Assembly: GCF_002865585.1 (NCBI RefSeq)
Contig: NZ_CP025581.1
Span: 2,046,001-2,110,000, forward strand
Origin: Nocardioides houyundeii
GTDB taxonomy: Bacteria > Actinomycetota > Actinomycetes > Propionibacteriales > Nocardioidaceae
Reading direction: 5' to 3'
Length of the DNA stretch: 64,000 nt
Made by a program: the position numbers and the translations under genes. Every line of letters begins with the position of its first letter. Position 1 is the stretch's first letter. A model generated the notes under the pieces. That model worked only from the letters and a program-made list of their open reading frames with translations. It searched no databases and was not told the DNA's origin. Below are positions 8,822 to 19,912 of the stretch, piece after piece.

Positions 8822-9591
8822 CCGACACCCTCGACCTGACTCCGGCCCCCGGGGCGGCCCCGCTGCACCGACAGGTCCTGGCGCAGTCGCGCATGGAGAC
8901 CAGGCTCATCCTGCGCAACGGCGAGCAGATCCTGCTCGCCCTGGTGATCCCGGTGATCGTGCTGCTCGGCGGGGTGGCGGCCGCGGATCGGGTGGGGCTG
9001 GAGTTCGACCACCCGGTGGTCGACGTGCTGGCGCCGGGGATCCTGGCCCTGGCGGTGATGTCCACCTCCTTCACCTCGGTCGCGATCGCCACCGGCTTCG
9101 AGCGCCGCTACGGACTCATCAAGAGGCTCGGCACCTCGCCCCTGCCACGCTACGGCCTGCTGCTGGGCAAGGTCGGGGCCGTCGTGGCCGTCCAGGTCCT
9201 CCAGGTCGCGGTGCTCGCGTGCGTGGCGCTCGGCATCGGATGGCGACCTGAGGCCACCGGGTGGCCGGCCGCGGTGCTGATCCTGCTCCTGGGGACCGCT
9301 GCCTTCACCTCCCTGGGCCTGCTCATCGCGGGCACCTTGCGCGCCGAGGCCACCCTGGCCGCGGCCAACCTGGTCTACCTGCTGCTGATGGCCGGCGGAG
9401 CCGTGGTCATCCCGGCCGACTCCTACGGCGCCCTCGGCACGCTCGCCACCTGGCTGCCCTCGGGGGCGCTGGGCGAGGGGATGCGCGCCGCACTGCTCGA
9501 CGGCCGACTCGACCTGTCGGCCGTGCTCGTCCTGGTCGTGTGGGCGGCGACAGCCGCTGCCGCGACCGCCCGTACCTTCAAGTGGGAGTGA
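8818..9591 (+). CDS. ABC-2 type transporter permease
   Basis: 257-aa membrane subunit partnering the ATPase directly upstream. About six hydrophobic segments are visible, including one near residues 40-58, SLGLLIAGTLRAEATLAAANLVYLLLMAGG in the middle, and a C-terminal helix before the basic TFKWE end. The topology fits ABC-2 permeases of the DrrB type. The ATG 8818 overlaps the ATPase stop. The next gene, ctaA, starts 6 bp after its stop, so all three are probably one transcript. Confidence 0.9.
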   Translation: MTDTLDLTPAPGAAPLHRQVLAQSRMETRLILRNGEQILLALVIPVIVLLGGVAAADRVGLEFDHPVVDVLAPGILALAVMSTSFTSVAIATGFERRYGLIKRLGTSPLPRYGLLLGKVGAVVAVQVLQVAVLACVALGIGWRPEATGWPAAVLILLLGTAAFTSLGLLIAGTLRAEATLAAANLVYLLLMAGGAVVIPADSYGALGTLATWLPSGALGEGMRAALLDGRLDLSAVLVLVVWAATAAAATARTFKWE

Positions 9592-9596
9592 CTTCG

Positions 9597-10529
9597 ATGA
9601 ACCTCAGTCGTCTCGCGCCGTGGCTCTGGCCCCTGGCGATCGCGAACCTGCTGGCCAACATCGGCATCGTGGTGACCGGGGCGGCCGTCCGGCTGACCGG
9701 GTCCGGGCTCGGCTGCCCCACCTGGCCCCGGTGCACCGACGAGTCCTACGCCGCGCACGGCGAGCTCGGGCTGCACGGCGCCATCGAGTTCGGCAACCGG
9801 CTGCTCACCTTCGTGCTGGCGGCGGTCGCCGTCCTGACCTTCCTGGCCGCCCTGGGCTCCGGCCGCCGGCGCGCCATCTGGCTCGCCTTCGTCGTCGGCC
9901 TCTCCATCCCGCTGCAGGCCGTGGTGGGCGGCATCACGGTGCTGACCGACCTCAACCCGTGGATCGTCTCCGGGCACTTCCTGGTCTCGATGCTGATCAT
10001 CATGTTCTGCGTGGCCCTCCTGGACGAGCTGCGCAGCCCGACTCGAGGCCTCGCACCGGTCCCGGTCCGCGCCCTGGCATGGGCCAACCTGGGGGTGGGC
10101 TGGGTCGTTCTCTACCTCGGCACCGTGGTGACCGGGGCGGGGCCGCACGCCGGTGACGAGGGCGCGGCGCGCAACGGGCTGGACCCCGCCACGATCTCCC
10201 AGGTGCACGCTGTCTCGGTCTACCTCCTGGTGGCGCTCACCGTCGCCCTCCTGGTGGTCTCACTGCGCAGCGGGTTGCAGTGGCTGGCCACGGTGACCGG
10301 GCTCGTGCTCGCCATCGAGCTGGCCCAGGGCGTCCTGGGCTGGACGCAGTACTGGCTGGACCTGCCGATCGTCCTGGTGGCCCTGCACATGCTCGGCGCC
10401 GGCCTGCTGGCCGCCGGCCTGGCGCGGCTGGCACTCGCGGTGCTGCCGCACCGGGACCTGACGGCCGCGGAGCTGGCTCAGAACAGCAGCGGGTCCAGGG
10501 CCACCGCGACGAAGAGCAGCGACAGGTAG
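9597..10529 (+). CDS. ctaA: Heme A synthase CtaA (COX15 family)
   Basis: Membrane enzyme that oxidises heme O to heme A for aa3-type cytochrome oxidase. It has 310 aa with eight predicted helices in two repeated halves. The first extracytoplasmic loop contains the paired cysteines C40 and C46 ([10 protein letters not shown]), and histidines such as in [18 protein letters not shown]-like [17 protein letters not shown] and VALHML fit the heme ligands. It is convergent with ctaB, the previous enzyme of the pathway; the two coding regions overlap by 52 bp at their 3-prime ends. The last 20 residues ([16 protein letters not shown] and before) lie in the overlap and look unconstrained. Confidence 0.95.
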   Translation: MNLSRLAPWLWPLAIANLLANIGIVVTGAAVRLTGSGLGCPTWPRCTDESYAAHGELGLHGAIEFGNRLLTFVLAAVAVLTFLAALGSGRRRAIWLAFVVGLSIPLQAVVGGITVLTDLNPWIVSGHFLVSMLIIMFCVALLDELRSPTRGLAPVPVRALAWANLGVGWVVLYLGTVVTGAGPHAGDEGAARNGLDPATISQVHAVSVYLLVALTVALLVVSLRSGLQWLATVTGLVLAIELAQGVLGWTQYWLDLPIVLVALHMLGAGLLAAGLARLALAVLPHRDLTAAELAQNSSGSRATATKSSDR

Positions 10530-11449
10530 AGGTTCGAGCTGTGGAACAACCTCATCGGTGAGATGTCGGTGAGGCTGTCCGAGCGCTTGGCCCGCCCCCA
10601 CATCCGGTGCGCCTCCAGCAGGAAGACTCCTCCGAGCACGGCCGCGACCACCGGGTAGACGATCCCGGTGTCGGCCACCGGCCACAGCAGCAGCGAGGTC
10701 GCCACCATCACCCAGCTGTAGATCACGATCTGGCGGCCGACCTCGGCGGCCGGCTTGACCACCGGCAGCATCGGGACGTCGACGTTCGCGTAGTCCTCTC
10801 GGTAGCGCAGCGCCAGCGCCCAGGTGTGCGGCGGGGTCCAGAAGAAGACCACCATGAACAGCACGATCGGGGTCCAGGCCAGCTCGTCGGTGACCGCCGT
10901 CCAGCCGATCAGGGTCGGGAAGCAGCCGGCGAGGCCGCCCCAGACGATGTTCTGGGTGGTACGCCGCTTGAGCAGCATCGTGTAGACCAGCACGTAGAAC
11001 GCGTTGGCCAGCAGGGACAGCCCGGCGGAGAGCCAGTTGACCCACAGCGCGAGCACCACGGTCGACAGCAGCGCCAGCACCGTGGCGAAGACCAGGGCGG
11101 ACCGGGCCGTGACGATGTGCCGGGGAAGTGCCCGGCGTCGGGTGCGCCGCATCTGCTCGTCGATGTCCCGGTCGTAGACGCAGTTGAAGGCGCTGGCCGA
11201 GCCTGCGCTCAGCGCGCCTCCGATCACGGTGGCGACCACCAGCCCGAGGTCGGGGACGCCGCGGGCGGCGTAGAACATCACCGGCACCGTGGTCAGCAGC
11301 AGCAGCTCGATCACCCGCGGCTTGGTGAGACCGACGTACGCCCCCACCACGTCCCGGACCGTGGCACGTCCTCCACCGGGGGCGCCGGTGCCGTCGCTGG
11401 AAGAGCGGGACTGCTCAGCAGCCGAGGCCGAGGGGCCGACGTGCGTCAC
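10478..11449 (-). CDS. ctaB: Protoheme IX farnesyltransferase (heme O synthase)
   Basis: UbiA-family membrane prenyltransferase that adds farnesyl to heme b, giving heme O. It has 323 aa. The first Asp-rich motif is [15 protein letters not shown], the second region is [15 protein letters not shown], and about nine hydrophobic helices are present. The first 25 residues are polar and disordered. The GTG at 11449 is divergent from tkt, 106 bp away, so the region 11450-11555 should hold promoters for both. The 3-prime end overlaps ctaA tail to tail. Confidence 0.95.
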   Translation of the reverse strand: MTHVGPSASAAEQSRSSSDGTGAPGGGRATVRDVVGAYVGLTKPRVIELLLLTTVPVMFYAARGVPDLGLVVATVIGGALSAGSASAFNCVYDRDIDEQMRRTRRRALPRHIVTARSALVFATVLALLSTVVLALWVNWLSAGLSLLANAFYVLVYTMLLKRRTTQNIVWGGLAGCFPTLIGWTAVTDELAWTPIVLFMVVFFWTPPHTWALALRYREDYANVDVPMLPVVKPAAEVGRQIVIYSWVMVATSLLLWPVADTGIVYPVVAAVLGGVFLLEAHRMWGRAKRSDSLTDISPMRLFHSSNLYLSLLFVAVALDPLLF

Positions 11450-11555
11450 GGAGATGAACCTCGAAGAAGTGGGGTACAGGCGAGGTCGAGTCTAGCCCGC
11501 ACCCTGGGTAGGCTCGTCCCTACCTCCTGCTGCCGCTCGAATCGAAGGGAAACCC

Positions 11556-13691
11556 GTGACCAAGCCGACCGAAGGTTCATCCACGCTTGACTGGACGGAG
11601 CTCGACCAGAAGGCCGTGGACACCGTCCGAGTGCTGGCGATGGACGCCGTGCAGAAGGTCGGCAACGGTCACCCCGGCACCGCCATGAGCCTGGCTCCCG
11701 TGGCCTACCTGCTCTTCCAGAAGGTCATGCGGCACGACCCCGCCGATCCCGACTGGATCGCTCGCGACCGGTTCATCCTCTCCTGCGGCCACACCAGCCT
11801 CACCCTCTACATCCAGCTCTACCTCGCCGGCTTCGGTCTCGAGCTCGACGACATCAAGGCGCTGCGCACCTGGGGCTCCAAGACCCCGGGCCACCCGGAG
11901 TTCGGCCACACCGCGGGCGTGGAGACCACCACGGGCCCCCTGGGCCAGGGCGTGGCGAACGCCGTCGGCATGGCCATGGCGGCTCGTCGCCAGCGCGGCC
12001 TCCTGGACCCCGACGCGCCGTCCGGGGAGTCGCTCTTCGACCACCACGTCTACTGCCTGGCCTCCGACGGCGACCTCCAGGAGGGTGTCTCCGCCGAGGC
12101 CTCCTCCATCGCGGGTCACCAGCAGCTGGGCAACCTCACCCTGATCTGGGACGACAACCAGGTCTCCATCGAGGACGACACCGACGTCGCCTTCACCGAG
12201 GACGTGGCCGCTCGCTACGAGGCCTACGGCTGGCACGTGCAGGTCGTGGACTGGGCGGGCGACCGCAGCAACCCGGACGCCTACGACGAGAACGTGCCCG
12301 CCCTGTACGACGCCCTGGCCGCGGCGCGCGCCGTGACCGACCGGCCGTCGTTCATCAAGCTGCGCACGATCATCGCCTGGCCCGCCCCCAACGCTCGGGG
12401 CACCGGCGCCTCGCACGGCTCCGCCCTGGGGGCCGAGGAGGTCGCTGCCGCCAAGGAGCTCATGGGCTTCGACCCGGCGAAGACCTTCGAGGTTCCCGAC
12501 GACGTCATCGCCCACACCCGCCTCGCCCTGGAGCGCGGCAAGGCCGCCGGCCACCAGTGGGACGCTCAGTACGCGGAGTGGGCCGAGCGCAACCCCGGCG
12601 CCGCGGCACTGCTGCACCGGGTCAAGGGCCGGACCCTGCCCGACGGCTGGGACTCCAGCCTGCCCTCCTGGGAGGCCGACCCCAAGGGGGTGGCCACCCG
12701 CAAGGCGTCCGGTGAGGTGATCAACGCCGTCGCCGGCGTGCTGCCCGAGCTGTGGGGCGGCTCCGCCGACCTGGCCGAGTCCAACAACACCACGATCAAG
12801 GGCGCGGAGTCCTTCATCCCGACCGAGCACTCCACGCGGCAGTGGAAGGGCAACCCCTACGGCCGCGTGCTGCACTTCGGCATCCGCGAGCACGCCATGG
12901 GCGCGATCATGAACGGGATCACCCTGCACGGGGGGACCCGCGTCTTCGGCGGCACCTTCCTCCAGTTCTCCGACTACATGCGTCCCGCGGTGCGGCTCGC
13001 GGCGCTGATGCAGGCCCCGACCATCTACGTCTGGACCCACGACTCGATCGGTCTCGGCGAGGACGGCCCCACCCACCAGCCCATCGAGCACATCGCCGCG
13101 CTGCGCGCGATCCCCGGGCTCGACGTGGTACGTCCTGCGGACGCCAACGAGACCGCGGCGGCCTGGAAGGCGGTCCTGCAGCACACCGACCGGCCGGCCG
13201 GCCTGTGCCTGACCCGGCAGAACGTCCCGGTCTTCCCCCGCGGCGAGGACCCGGAGACGGGTCAGCGCTGGGCGGACACCACCGACGTGGAGAAGGGCGG
13301 GTACGTCCTGCTCGAGGCCGAGGGCGGTCAGCCGGACGTGGTGCTCATCGGCACCGGCTCGGAGGTGCAGCTCGCGGTCCGGGCGCGCGAGCTGCTGGCC
13401 GAGCAGGGGGTCCGGGCCCGCGTCGTGTCGATGCCCTGCGTGGAGTGGTTCAACGCCCAGACCCAGGCCTACCGCGACCAGGTCATCCCGCCGATCGTCA
13501 AGGCGCGAGTCAGCGTCGAGGCAGGCATCGCCCTGGGGTGGCGCGAGCTGGTCGGGGACGCGGGACGGATCGTCTCCATCGAGCAGTACGGCGCCAGCGC
13601 CGACTTCACCCGCATCTACACCGAGTACGGCATGACCGCCGAGGCGGTCGTCACCGCGGCGCTGGACAGCATCGCGACGGCCACCGCCTGA
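11556..13691 (+). CDS. tkt: Transketolase
   Basis: Thiamine-diphosphate enzyme of the non-oxidative pentose phosphate pathway, transferring two-carbon units between sugar phosphates. It has 711 aa. N-terminal markers are [10 protein letters not shown] and [10 protein letters not shown]. The thiamine-diphosphate motif begins [16 protein letters not shown] and ends with [12 protein letters not shown]; the pyrimidine domain contains [11 protein letters not shown] and [20 protein letters not shown]. The GTG 11556 is preceded by GAAGGGA at a suitable distance. It heads the run tkt-tal-pgi-zwf-opcA-pgl. Confidence 0.97.
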   Translation: MTKPTEGSSTLDWTELDQKAVDTVRVLAMDAVQKVGNGHPGTAMSLAPVAYLLFQKVMRHDPADPDWIARDRFILSCGHTSLTLYIQLYLAGFGLELDDIKALRTWGSKTPGHPEFGHTAGVETTTGPLGQGVANAVGMAMAARRQRGLLDPDAPSGESLFDHHVYCLASDGDLQEGVSAEASSIAGHQQLGNLTLIWDDNQVSIEDDTDVAFTEDVAARYEAYGWHVQVVDWAGDRSNPDAYDENVPALYDALAAARAVTDRPSFIKLRTIIAWPAPNARGTGASHGSALGAEEVAAAKELMGFDPAKTFEVPDDVIAHTRLALERGKAAGHQWDAQYAEWAERNPGAAALLHRVKGRTLPDGWDSSLPSWEADPKGVATRKASGEVINAVAGVLPELWGGSADLAESNNTTIKGAESFIPTEHSTRQWKGNPYGRVLHFGIREHAMGAIMNGITLHGGTRVFGGTFLQFSDYMRPAVRLAALMQAPTIYVWTHDSIGLGEDGPTHQPIEHIAALRAIPGLDVVRPADANETAAAWKAVLQHTDRPAGLCLTRQNVPVFPRGEDPETGQRWADTTDVEKGGYVLLEAEGGQPDVVLIGTGSEVQLAVRARELLAEQGVRARVVSMPCVEWFNAQTQAYRDQVIPPIVKARVSVEAGIALGWRELVGDAGRIVSIEQYGASADFTRIYTEYGMTAEAVVTAALDSIATATA

Positions 13692-13759
13692 GACGAGGCC
13701 TCGCTGCGGACCACGGCACGGACCAGCACCACCGACCAGCACCACTGGAGGCACACACC

Positions 13760-14866
13760 ATGTCCGATCGTCTGAAGTCACTGTCCGCAGCGGGGGTGTC
13801 CATCTGGCTGGACGACCTCTCCCGCGAGCGCATCGAGACCGGGAACCTCGCCGACCTGGTCAAGAGCGACTCGGTGGTCGGGGTCACCACGAACCCCTCC
13901 ATCTTCGCCGCTGCCCTGGCCGACGGGGAGCGGTACGACGCCGCGGTGCGCGAGCTGGCGGCCTCGGGCGCGGACGTGGACGCCACCGTCTTCGCGCTCA
14001 CCACGTCCGACGTACGGGATGCCTGCGACATCCTGCGCCCGGTCTGGGAGGCCACCGAGGGCGTGGACGGGCGGGTCTCGATCGAGGTCTCCCCCGCCCT
14101 GGCGGCCGACACCGAGGCCACCACGACCTCGGCGCGCGAGCTGTGGACCGAGATCGACCGGGAGAACCTGCTGATCAAGATCCCCGCGACCACCGAGGGA
14201 GCCCCCGCGATCACCACGGTGCTGGCCGAGGGGATCAGCGTCAACGTCACGCTGATCTTCGGCCTCGAGCGCTACCGCGGAGTCATGGAGGCCTACCTCT
14301 CGGGTCTGGAGCAGGCTCTGGAGAACGGGCACGACCTCAGCAAGATCCACTCCGTGGCGTCGTTCTTCGTCTCCCGGGTCGACACCGAGATCGACAAGCG
14401 TCTCGAGGCCTCCGGGGCGGACGCGTCCCTGCGCGGGCGCGCGGGCGTGGCGAACGCCCGCCTGGCCTACCAGGCCTTCGAGGAGGTCTTCTCCGGCGAG
14501 CGGTGGGAGAGGCTGGCCGCCGCGGGCGCCCGACCCCAGCGACCGCTGTGGGCCTCCACCGGGGTGAAGAACCCCGACTACCGGGACACGATGTACGTCA
14601 CCGACCTGGTGGTGCCCGGCTCGGTCAACACCATGCCGGAGAAGACCTTGCAGGCCTTCGCCGACCACGGCGAGGTCAACGGCGACCAGGTCACCACGCA
14701 GTACGCCGACGCGCGCGAGACGATGGACGCCCTCGCGGCTGCCGGCATCGACTACGACGACGTCATCGAGATCCTCGAGCGTGAGGGGGTCGACAAGTTC
14801 GTCACCGCCTGGGAGGAGCTTCTGGACACGGTGCGGGGTCAGCTCGACAAGGCCCGCCAGGCATGA
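13760..14866 (+). CDS. tal: Transaldolase
   Basis: Transfers a dihydroxyacetone unit between sugar phosphates, working with transketolase. It has 368 aa, the length of the actinobacterial (subfamily 2) type. The motif [11 protein letters not shown] lies near the N-terminus and the Schiff-base lysine in [13 protein letters not shown]. It starts at ATG 13760 after GGAGG and 68 bp behind tkt; its stop overlaps the pgi start (ATGA). Confidence 0.97.
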   Translation: MSDRLKSLSAAGVSIWLDDLSRERIETGNLADLVKSDSVVGVTTNPSIFAAALADGERYDAAVRELAASGADVDATVFALTTSDVRDACDILRPVWEATEGVDGRVSIEVSPALAADTEATTTSARELWTEIDRENLLIKIPATTEGAPAITTVLAEGISVNVTLIFGLERYRGVMEAYLSGLEQALENGHDLSKIHSVASFFVSRVDTEIDKRLEASGADASLRGRAGVANARLAYQAFEEVFSGERWERLAAAGARPQRPLWASTGVKNPDYRDTMYVTDLVVPGSVNTMPEKTLQAFADHGEVNGDQVTTQYADARETMDALAAAGIDYDDVIEILEREGVDKFVTAWEELLDTVRGQLDKARQA

Positions 14867-16497
14867 CCACGTGGGAGGGGGCGTGGGGCGCCGGGTGGTC
14901 CCTGGCGCTCGACGTGGCCGACGGGGATTCCTACGACGCGGTCCTGGGTGACCTCGTCCGCGGCGGGGTGGCCGGCCGGCTGGCGGACCGGGACCCCACC
15001 CTGTGGGGTCCCGAGGCCGAGCAGGAGGCCGCCAAGCGGCTGGCCTGGGTGGACCTGCCGACGGCCTCCAGGCCGCTGGTGGACGAGATCCTCGCCCTGC
15101 GCCAGGACCTGCAGGCCCGGGGCCTGGACCGCGTCGTGCTGTGCGGCATGGGCGGCTCCTCGCTGGCCCCGGAGGTGATCTGCCAGGCCGCCGGCGTGCC
15201 GCTGGTGGTCCTGGACTCCACCGACCCCGACTTCGTGCGGGCCGCCCTCGAGGACGAGCTCGCCCGCACCGTCGTGGTGGTGTCGTCGAAGTCCGGCGGC
15301 ACCGTGGAGACCGACAGTCAGAGACGAGCGTTCGAGAAGGCGTTCCAGGACGCCGGGATCGACCCGGCGGAGCGGATCGTCGTGGTCACCGACCCGGGAT
15401 CCCCGCTGGACGAGCAGGCCTCCGCAGCCGGTTACCGGGTCTTCCGTGCCGACCCCGAGGTCGGTGGCAGGTTCTCCGCCCTGACCGCCTTCGGGCTGGT
15501 CCCCTCGGGACTGGCCGGCGTCGACATCTCCGGGCTGCTCGACGACGCCGATCGGGCGCGGGCCGACCTCGCCGTCGACTCCCCCGAGAACCCCGGCCTC
15601 CGGCTCGGTGCCCTGCTGGGGCTGGCCGCGAGCCGGAAGATCGACAAGCTGGTCCTGGCGGACGCCGGGTCACCGTTCCCGGGGTTCGGTGACTGGGCCG
15701 AGCAGCTCGTCGCGGAGTCGACGGGCAAGCAGGGCAAGGGCGTCCTCCCCGTCGTCGTCGAGGGCACGCAGGCGCCGAACTTCCACCCCGCCACCGCCGA
15801 CTCGGTGCTCGTCACGTACGGCCCCGGCAAGGAGCCGGCCTCGGCCCCCTCGGGCTGGTCCGTGGCCGTCGACGCCCCCCTGGGGGCCATGATGCTGCTC
15901 TGGGAGCACGCGACCGCGGTCGCCGGCGGGGTGCTGGCGATCAACCCCTTCGACCAGCCGGACGTGGAGAGCGCCAAGGCGGCGGCCCGAGAGATGCTCG
16001 ACGGCTCCGGGGACGCACCCGCGCCGCTGTTCGCCGACGGGCCGTTGACGGTCTTCGCCTCCCCCGGGTGGCTGCCCGAGGGCACCGGCACCGTCAAGGC
16101 GGCGGTGTCCGCCCTGCTGGCCCAGCTCGACGACGACCACGGCTACCTCGCCGTGCAGGCCTACCTGGACCGGCACCGGGACGCACAGCTCGCCGGCGTC
16201 CGCTCTCGGCTGGCGGAGGCGACGGGCCGCCCGGTGACCTTCGGTTGGGGACCCCGGTTCCTGCACTCCACGGGGCAGTACCACAAGGGAGGACCGGCGA
16301 GCGGGGTCTACCTGCAGCTCACCGGCCAGCCGTCCGCGGACCTGGCTGTCCCCGACCGGCCGTTCACCTTCCACGAGTTCCTCACCGCCCAGGCTGTCGG
16401 GGACGCCGCGGTGCTGGCCGACAAGGGCCGGCCGGTGCTCCGCGTCCATCTGTCCTCGCCTGCCGACCTGCAGGCGCTGATCCAGGCCCTGTCATGA
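14863..16497 (+). CDS. pgi: Glucose-6-phosphate isomerase
   Basis: Interconverts glucose 6-phosphate and fructose 6-phosphate, linking glycolysis with the oxidative pentose phosphate branch encoded next to it. It has 544 aa, two SIS domains. [12 protein letters not shown] and [13 protein letters not shown] bind the sugar phosphate, and [13 protein letters not shown] carries the late conserved block. It is the divergent actinobacterial type that lies between tal and zwf. The ATG at 14863 overlaps the tal stop, and its own stop overlaps the zwf start. Confidence 0.95.
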   Translation: MTTWEGAWGAGWSLALDVADGDSYDAVLGDLVRGGVAGRLADRDPTLWGPEAEQEAAKRLAWVDLPTASRPLVDEILALRQDLQARGLDRVVLCGMGGSSLAPEVICQAAGVPLVVLDSTDPDFVRAALEDELARTVVVVSSKSGGTVETDSQRRAFEKAFQDAGIDPAERIVVVTDPGSPLDEQASAAGYRVFRADPEVGGRFSALTAFGLVPSGLAGVDISGLLDDADRARADLAVDSPENPGLRLGALLGLAASRKIDKLVLADAGSPFPGFGDWAEQLVAESTGKQGKGVLPVVVEGTQAPNFHPATADSVLVTYGPGKEPASAPSGWSVAVDAPLGAMMLLWEHATAVAGGVLAINPFDQPDVESAKAAAREMLDGSGDAPAPLFADGPLTVFASPGWLPEGTGTVKAAVSALLAQLDDDHGYLAVQAYLDRHRDAQLAGVRSRLAEATGRPVTFGWGPRFLHSTGQYHKGGPASGVYLQLTGQPSADLAVPDRPFTFHEFLTAQAVGDAAVLADKGRPVLRVHLSSPADLQALIQALS

Positions 16498-18023
16498 GCC
16501 CCACCGAGCGCCCCAATCCGCTGCGCGACCCGCGGGACCGTCGGCTGCCCCGCATCGCCGGCCCGTGCAGCATGGTGATCTTCGGAGTCACCGGCGACCT
16601 GTCCCGCAAGAAGGTCATGCCCGCGATCTACGACTTGGCCAACCGTGGGCTGCTGCCTCCGGGCTTCAGCCTCGTCGGCTTCGCGCGCCGGGACTGGGAG
16701 GACCAGGACTTCGCCCAGATCGTGCACGACGCGGTCAAGGAGCACGCCCGTACCGAGTTCCGGCAGGAGGTGTGGGACCAGCTCGCCGAAGGGTTCCGCT
16801 TCGTGGCCGGGGCCTTCGACGACGACGACGCCTTCGACACGCTGCGGCGAACCCTCCTCGAGCTGGACGAGGTCCGCGGCACCGGCGGCAACCACGCCTT
16901 CTACCTCGCCATCCCCCCGGGCCTGTTCGGCACCGTGGCGAGCCAGCTGCAGGAGCACGGACTGGCAGAGGACCCGAACGCCTGGCGGCGTGTGGTGGTG
17001 GAGAAGCCCTTCGGCCACGACCTGGAGTCTGCCCGCGAGCTCAACGAGGTGCTCGGGGAGGTGTTCCCCTCCGGCTCGATCTTCCGGATCGACCACTACC
17101 TGGGCAAGGAGACGGTCCAGAACATCCTGGCGATGCGCTTCGCGAACGAGATGTTCGAGCCCCTGTGGAACAGCAACTACGTCGACCACGTCCAGATCAG
17201 CATGGCCGAGGACGTCGGGATCGGGGGCCGCGCGGGTTACTACGACGGCATCGGAGCGGCTCGGGACGTCATCCAGAACCACCTCCTCCAGCTGCTGGCC
17301 CTGGTCGCCATGGAGGAGCCCACCTCCTTCGACGCTGACTCGCTGAGGGTGGAGAAGGAGAAGGTGCTGGCCGCCGTCGTGCTGGCCAAGCCCCTGAACC
17401 GGACCACTGCCCGCGGCCAGTACGTCGAGGGCTGGGCCGGCGGCGAGAAGGTGCCGGGTTTCCTTCAGGAGGAGGGGATCGCCAAGGACTCCAGGACCGA
17501 GACCTTCGCCGCGATCACCGTGGAGGTGGAGAACCGCCGCTGGGCCGGGGTCCCGTTCTTCCTGCGCACCGGCAAACGACTGGCGCGCCGCGTCACCGAG
17601 GTCGCCGTGGTGTTCAAGCGGGCGCCGCACCTGCCGTTCAGCGAGCACTCCACCGAGGAGCTGACGCAGAACGCGCTGGTGGTGCGCGTGCAGCCGGACG
17701 AGGGGATGACCCTGCGATTCGGCTCGAAGGTGCCCGGGACCGCCCTGGAGATCCGGGACGTGTCCATGGACTTCGCCTACGGCGGCTCGTTCACCGAGAG
17801 CTCCCCGGAGGCCTACGAGCGGCTCATCCTCGACGTCCTGCTGGGCGACCCGCCGCTCTTCCCGCGGCACGAGGAGGTCGAGCTGTCCTGGAAGATCCTG
17901 GATCCGGTGCTCGAGCACTGGGCCAGGACGGGCAGCCCCGAGCCCTACGCCTCCGGCGCCTGGGGTCCCTCGTCCTCGGACGCGATGCTCTCCCGCCACG
18001 GTCGCACCTGGAGAAGGCCATGA
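16494..18023 (+). CDS. zwf: Glucose-6-phosphate 1-dehydrogenase
   Basis: First enzyme of the oxidative pentose phosphate pathway; makes NADPH and 6-phosphogluconolactone. It has 509 aa. The dinucleotide-binding start is FGVTGDLSRKK (about 30-40), VVEKPFGHDL lies in the middle, and the substrate-binding active site is RIDHYLGKETVQN. The next gene, opcA, encodes its assembly factor and overlaps the stop by ATGA; pgl, the lactonase, follows. Confidence 0.98.
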   Translation: MSPTERPNPLRDPRDRRLPRIAGPCSMVIFGVTGDLSRKKVMPAIYDLANRGLLPPGFSLVGFARRDWEDQDFAQIVHDAVKEHARTEFRQEVWDQLAEGFRFVAGAFDDDDAFDTLRRTLLELDEVRGTGGNHAFYLAIPPGLFGTVASQLQEHGLAEDPNAWRRVVVEKPFGHDLESARELNEVLGEVFPSGSIFRIDHYLGKETVQNILAMRFANEMFEPLWNSNYVDHVQISMAEDVGIGGRAGYYDGIGAARDVIQNHLLQLLALVAMEEPTSFDADSLRVEKEKVLAAVVLAKPLNRTTARGQYVEGWAGGEKVPGFLQEEGIAKDSRTETFAAITVEVENRRWAGVPFFLRTGKRLARRVTEVAVVFKRAPHLPFSEHSTEELTQNALVVRVQPDEGMTLRFGSKVPGTALEIRDVSMDFAYGGSFTESSPEAYERLILDVLLGDPPLFPRHEEVELSWKILDPVLEHWARTGSPEPYASGAWGPSSSDAMLSRHGRTWRRP

Positions 18024-18949
18024 TCGAGCTCGTCGACACCAACGCCTCGGCCATCGCGGCCGAGTTCGTCCGCAACCGCACCCAGTCCGGAAGCCCCGTG
18101 ATGGGCATGGTCCTGACGATGATCGTGGTGGTCCCCGAGGAGCACGCCGTCCGGGCGATGAAGGCGGCCCAGGAGGCCTCCCACGAGCACCCGGCGCGGG
18201 TCCTCGGGGTCATCCTGGGCGATGGCCGCGGCGCCGCCCAGGTGGACGCCCAGGTGGGGATCGGGTCGGGCTGGAGCGGGGAGACCGCGCTGATCAGGCT
18301 CAAGGGCGAGGTGGTCAAGCACGCGGAGTCGGTGGTCCTGCCCCTGCTGCTGCCGGACTCGCCGGTGGCGATCTGGTGGCCCATCGACCCCCCGGCGGAC
18401 CCGGCGGCCGACCCGCTGGGGTCCTTGGCCCAGCGTCGGATCACCGACAGCGCCCTGGTCACCCACGGACACACCACGGCGTTGATGCGTCAGTGTGCGG
18501 CCTACACCAAGGGCAACACCGACCTCGCCTGGACCCGCACGACGCTGTGGCGTGCGCTCCTGGCCGCGGCCCTGGACCAGCACCCCACCAAGGTGAGCCA
18601 GGTCGTGGTGGAGGCCGAGAAGGTCAGTCCCTCTGCCGACCTGCTCTCCGCCTGGCTGGGTCACCGACTCCGCGCCGACGTGGAGCGTCGTACCTCCGAC
18701 GGCCCGGGGATCACCGAGGTGGTGCTGACCGGCAAGGACGGGGACATCAGCATCCGGCGCACCGACGGCAAGCTGGCCACGGTCTCCTCCCCCGGCGCAC
18801 CCGACCGGCCCATGGCCCTGGCCCGCCGTGCGGTGCCCGTGCTGCTCGCCGAGGAGCTGCGGCGTCTCGACGAGGACGACATCTACGCCGAGACCGCCGC
18901 CCAGCTGCTCAAGGCGAAGCCCAGGAAGAGCGGTGCGAAGGCCCGATGA
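18020..18949 (+). CDS. opcA: Glucose-6-phosphate dehydrogenase assembly protein OpcA
   Basis: Needed for assembly and redox activation of G6PDH in actinobacteria and cyanobacteria. It has 309 aa, with the conserved central LPLLLPDSPVAIWWP and the family-typical VVLTGKDGDISIRR late in the protein. The C-terminus is lysine-rich (KAKPRKSGAKAR). The gene is sandwiched between zwf and pgl with ATGA overlaps on both sides, so the three are translated together. Confidence 0.95.
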   Translation: MIELVDTNASAIAAEFVRNRTQSGSPVMGMVLTMIVVVPEEHAVRAMKAAQEASHEHPARVLGVILGDGRGAAQVDAQVGIGSGWSGETALIRLKGEVVKHAESVVLPLLLPDSPVAIWWPIDPPADPAADPLGSLAQRRITDSALVTHGHTTALMRQCAAYTKGNTDLAWTRTTLWRALLAAALDQHPTKVSQVVVEAEKVSPSADLLSAWLGHRLRADVERRTSDGPGITEVVLTGKDGDISIRRTDGKLATVSSPGAPDRPMALARRAVPVLLAEELRRLDEDDIYAETAAQLLKAKPRKSGAKAR

Positions 18950-19689
18950 CCGCCTCGGTGAAGGTCCACGAGGACGCCGCCGAGCTGGCCAGCGAGGTTG
19001 CCAGCCGGTTGCTGGCCCGGCTGGAGGAGCTGCAGGCGCAGGGGCGGGTGCCCCAGGTGGTGCTCACCGGCGGAGGTGTGGCCGACGTGGTGCACCGCGA
19101 GGTGGCCCGCCGCGCGCAGGACTGCTCGGTGGACTGGTCGCGGGTCGCTCTCTGGTGGGGGGACGAGCGCTTCGTCCCAGCCGGCTCCGGGGACCGCAAC
19201 TGCCGCCAGGCGGCCGAGGCCTGGCTGAACCACGTCGGGGTGGATCCCGCGCTGGTGCACGAGGTCCCGGCCCAGGACGAGGCGGAGAGCGCAGAGGCAG
19301 CCGCGGACGCCTATGACGAGCTGCTGGCCCGCACGGTCCTCGCCTCCGGCTCGACCGGGTTCGACCTCGTCCTGCTGGGGCTGGGGCCGGACGGCCACGT
19401 GGCCTCCCTCTTCCCGGGGAGACCCGAGGTCGAGGTCGACACCAGGTACGCCGTCGCCGTGCACGACTCCCCCAAACCGCCACCGGATCGCGTCTCCCTG
19501 ACGCTCCCCGCCCTGTGCCGCACCAGCGAGGTGTGGTTCCTGGTCTCCGGGCACGAGAAGGCCGACGCCGTGGCCAGCGCGGTCGCCGGCCTCTCCCCCG
19601 GCTCGGCCGGGAGCCCCGCAGCGCGGGTGCACGGACGCGAGGCGACCATCTGGTTCCTTGACAGCTCTGCCGCCTCACGACTCGAGTAG
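18946..19689 (+). CDS. pgl: 6-phosphogluconolactonase
   Basis: Hydrolyses 6-phosphogluconolactone, the G6PDH product. It has 247 aa of the DevB/NagB-like fold. LTGGGVADVVH lies near the N-terminus, WWGDERFVPAGSGDRN in the middle, and LLGLGPDGHVASLFPG carries the catalytic region. It is the last gene of the carbon operon. After its stop there are 223 bp before the HNH gene. Confidence 0.95.
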   Translation: MTASVKVHEDAAELASEVASRLLARLEELQAQGRVPQVVLTGGGVADVVHREVARRAQDCSVDWSRVALWWGDERFVPAGSGDRNCRQAAEAWLNHVGVDPALVHEVPAQDEAESAEAAADAYDELLARTVLASGSTGFDLVLLGLGPDGHVASLFPGRPEVEVDTRYAVAVHDSPKPPPDRVSLTLPALCRTSEVWFLVSGHEKADAVASAVAGLSPGSAGSPAARVHGREATIWFLDSSAASRLE

Positions 19690-19712
19690 GACCTCGGTCG
19701 GGGTCGCCCAGC

Positions 19713-19856
19713 GTGAAAGTACGCCGCGCGAGCCACGACGCCTGGACGACCATCCTGCGCGAACACCTCAATGCTCGCCGCGGCCACGCCGCCGAGCAGC
19801 GCAAGCACGTCGACTCCCGCAGTGCGAGCGTGACGTATCCGCACCAGGCGACATAG
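19713..19856 (+). other. Possible 47-codon open frame in the pgl-HNH gap
   Basis: The gap 19690-19912 holds one short open frame from GTG 19713 (VKVRRASHDAWTTIL) to TAG 19854. Its residue make-up looks protein-like but I recognise no family. It could be a gene remnant or chance in GC-rich DNA. The 50 bp before the HNH start are clearly less GC-rich and contain a short inverted repeat ACAGT-N6-ACTGT, a candidate regulatory site. No terminator was recognised. Confidence 0.25.
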
Positions 19857-19912
19857 GACAACTGTTCGAATACAGTCCCAATACTGTCGGCGGTCGCCTC
19901 TAGATTTACCGT

